A DNA stretch of 5,303 bases, from positions 1 through 5,303 of the forward strand of contig JOTC01000020.1 in the NCBI GenBank assembly GCA_000746705.1, in the 5' to 3' direction. The position numbers were made by a program, and so were the translations under genes. The notes below the pieces were generated by a model. It worked only from the letters and a program-made list of their open reading frames with translations, had not been told where the DNA came from and searched no databases. Below, piece after piece: positions 4,110-5,303 of the stretch (positions are counted from its first letter, which is position 1; each line of letters opens with the position of its first letter). The DNA comes from Marine Group I thaumarchaeote SCGC AAA799-O18 (GTDB lineage: Archaea > Thermoproteota > Nitrososphaeria > Nitrososphaerales > Nitrosopumilaceae).

Positions 4110-5303
4110 TTAGCCAAGTAGACAGTAAGCAAAGTTTACTTCCTTTATTGAAGGATACATTATGTTATCCGGATCAGTGGAATGCATGAATCCAAGGGAA
4201 TGACCAAGTTCATGTATCATGATTGTTTCAACCGTCTCAACAGTGAACAATTGACTACTGCCATCACAGCTATAACCAGCAAGCGCAACTTCTACTACTC
4301 CTTTCCCTATGTTTGCATGACCAAGTACACCTTCACCAAGATTTCTTATGACCCATGTGACCCAAATATTTGCATCAGATCTTGAATTAACCTCATAAAA
4401 TTTTACAAATGCTTTCTTACCATCACTAGCAATCAGTTCAGTATTCTCCCAAAATGTGATTGCATTTTTTAGTGTATTAACATGATCAAGTGGAAGACCA
4501 TTTGGTTGTTCATTAACATAAAAAGCATATTCAATTCTATAAACATCATCAACCAGATTTACTTTCCTATCTGGAAAACTATATGATGATAATGATAGAT
4601 ATTGATCAAGATTCCATTTGTGATAGTTTACCCAATATTTTTTTAAAACTGCAGGGCTTGGATTAGGTAACTCTATGTATCTTTTTTCATTTTTTATGTC
4701 AAGCTGAATTTTTTTTATATATTGTTTAAAGTTCCATGCCTTTCTTTCCAGTTCTTTTTTTACTAATTCTGTATTTTCATGTACAGTGATTTTCATTATA
4801 CCATTTTCAATAAGATATTTGATACCTGACACGAAAGCTTCATCCGGAATTTCATCATTTGCCCACCATCCCGCATTGTTTTTAATCCATATTGGAATAA
4901 CATTTGAAGAATTTTTCTTTGTATTCTCTGAATTTAGCATAATAATTTTATTTTCAACAAGATACTGAATACCTGAGATAAAATCGTTGTCACTTATTTT
5001 ATCTGTAGCCCACCATCCCGCATTATTCTTAACCCAATATGGTATATCATTTTTTTCAAGTTTTAGAAGATATGCAGGTTTTTCTGTTGGATTAATTGGG
5101 TATTTTTTTTTAATTTTTTCTACGTAGTTAAGATAATTTTTAGACACATGATTATCAGGATCTAATTTTATAGCTCTTTCAAAATATTTTATTGCTTCAT
5201 CATATTCCCCAAAATTTCCAAATCCTAATCCTAAACCATTTAAGGATACAACATTATTTGGATCAATTTCTAATATCCGGTAAAATTCCAACATAGATTT
5301 CTC
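4110..5303 (-). CDS. TPR / tandem-repeat / matrixin-type zinc metalloprotease (5' end outside window)
   Basis: The C-terminal 397 residues are in the window. The frame is open to the right edge, and the ATG at 5294 falls inside a TPR helix, so it is probably not the start. Numbering from that Met: residues 14-48 are a TPR unit (NGLGLGFGNFGEYDEAIKYF), preceded by the end of another. Residues 84-120 and 133-169 are two copies of a tryptophan-rich repeat. Residues 170-250 are a charged linker. Residues about 255-394 form a metzincin catalytic domain with H361-E362-x2-H365-x2-G368-x2-H371, followed by SxxDPDNIMYP with the Met-turn M379. GVLGHA (322-326 region) matches the matrixin strand. Three His should bind zinc and the Glu should be the catalytic base. 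C343 and C391 could form a disulphide. No Cys-switch propeptide is seen. Metzincins are usually secreted; a signal peptide could be upstream. Confidence 0.88.
   Translation of the reverse strand, partial: EKSMLEFYRILEIDPNNVVSLNGLGLGFGNFGEYDEAIKYFERAIKLDPDNHVSKNYLNYVEKIKKKYPINPTEKPAYLLKLEKNDIPYWVKNNAGWWATDKISDNDFISGIQYLVENKIIMLNSENTKKNSSNVIPIWIKNNAGWWANDEIPDEAFVSGIKYLIENGIMKITVHENTELVKKELERKAWNFKQYIKKIQLDIKNEKRYIELPNPSPAVLKKYWVNYHKWNLDQYLSLSSYSFPDRKVNLVDDVYRIEYAFYVNEQPNGLPLDHVNTLKNAITFWENTELIASDGKKAFVKFYEVNSRSDANIWVTWVIRNLGEGVLGHANIGKGVVEVALAGYSCDGSSQLFTVETVETIMIHELGHSLGFMHSTDPDNIMYPSIKEVNFAYCLLG
4788..4898 (-). repeat. W-rich protein repeat, copy 2 (within metalloprotease)
   Basis: This encodes residues 133-169 with the core IPIWIKNNAGWWA. 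It is offset from copy 1 by exactly 49 codons (147 bases), with a 12-residue polar spacer (NSENTKKNSSNV) between the copies. Its position just before the charged linker suggests a substrate- or envelope-binding module next to the protease, which is inference. Confidence 0.8.
4935..5045 (-). repeat. W-rich protein repeat, copy 1 (within metalloprotease)
   Basis: This encodes residues 84-120 with the core IPYWVKNNAGWWA followed by an F-x2-GI-x-YL-V/I-EN motif. At least 23 of 37 residues match copy 2, and a 17-base DNA segment (GCCCACCATCCCGCATT, plus strand 5008-5024) is identical to 4861-4877. From memory, similar repeats occur in many secreted proteins of ammonia-oxidising archaea, but I do not know a settled function. 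Confidence 0.8.

Noticed and set aside
4182..4968. Plus-strand frames at 4182-4385 and 4786-4968
   Set aside because: Both lie opposite the metalloprotease catalytic site and W-rich repeats, which are clearly the coding strand.
4788..5045. Mobile element or CRISPR-like DNA repeat
   Set aside because: The two similar DNA segments are in frame, exactly 49 codons apart, and explained by a duplicated protein domain.
5292..5294. ATG as the true start of the metalloprotease
   Set aside because: It falls within a TPR helix (SMLEFYRILEIDPNN), and the frame stays open through GAG-AAA-TCT to the window edge, so the gene very probably continues.

Overview
The window reads as chromosomal DNA of an AT-rich, low-GC archaeon, most likely a Nitrosopumilus-like member of the Nitrososphaerota (Thaumarchaeota). 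The reasons are an archaeal-type 23S rRNA end with no 5S or tRNA recognised behind it, a transcription factor B gene, a stand-alone Lrp/AsnC effector domain of the kind common in marine ammonia oxidisers, a secreted-type protein with a 'WxKNNAGWWA' repeat that I associate with this group, and TATA-like boxes placed about 25-30 bases before start codons, as expected for leaderless archaeal mRNAs. The species cannot be fixed from this window.

Layout. Bases 1-362 are the 3' end of 23S rRNA (A-loop, sarcin-ricin loop and closing helix visible). Bases 363-658 contain no protein gene, but 485-584 can fold into a compact multibranched structure with its own TATA-like box: a candidate small RNA. Next on the plus strand are a nitroreductase-fold flavoprotein with an unusual 150-residue N-terminal extension (659-1636) and a 60-residue membrane-anchored zinc-ribbon miniprotein (1690-1872). 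A small helical hypothetical protein lies on the minus strand (1894-2151). It diverges across 44 bases from a stand-alone Lrp/AsnC ligand-binding domain (2196-2435), which is followed by a five-helix membrane protein with a TTG start (2492-3049). On the minus strand are a complete TFB (3080-3979) and the C-terminal part of a TPR + tandem-repeat + matrixin-type metalloprotease protein (4110-5303) that runs off the right edge.

The genes do not form an obvious pathway. Almost every gene has its own promoter-like box and its own poly-T terminator, and convergent pairs overlap their terminators within the neighbouring gene's end. This looks like a string of single-gene transcription units behind an rRNA operon rather than an accessory island. 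No mobile element, CRISPR array or defence system was seen. The most notable items are the unrecognised structured RNA candidate, the modular metalloprotease, and the divergent promoter with one palindromic TATA-like box exactly midway between two start codons.
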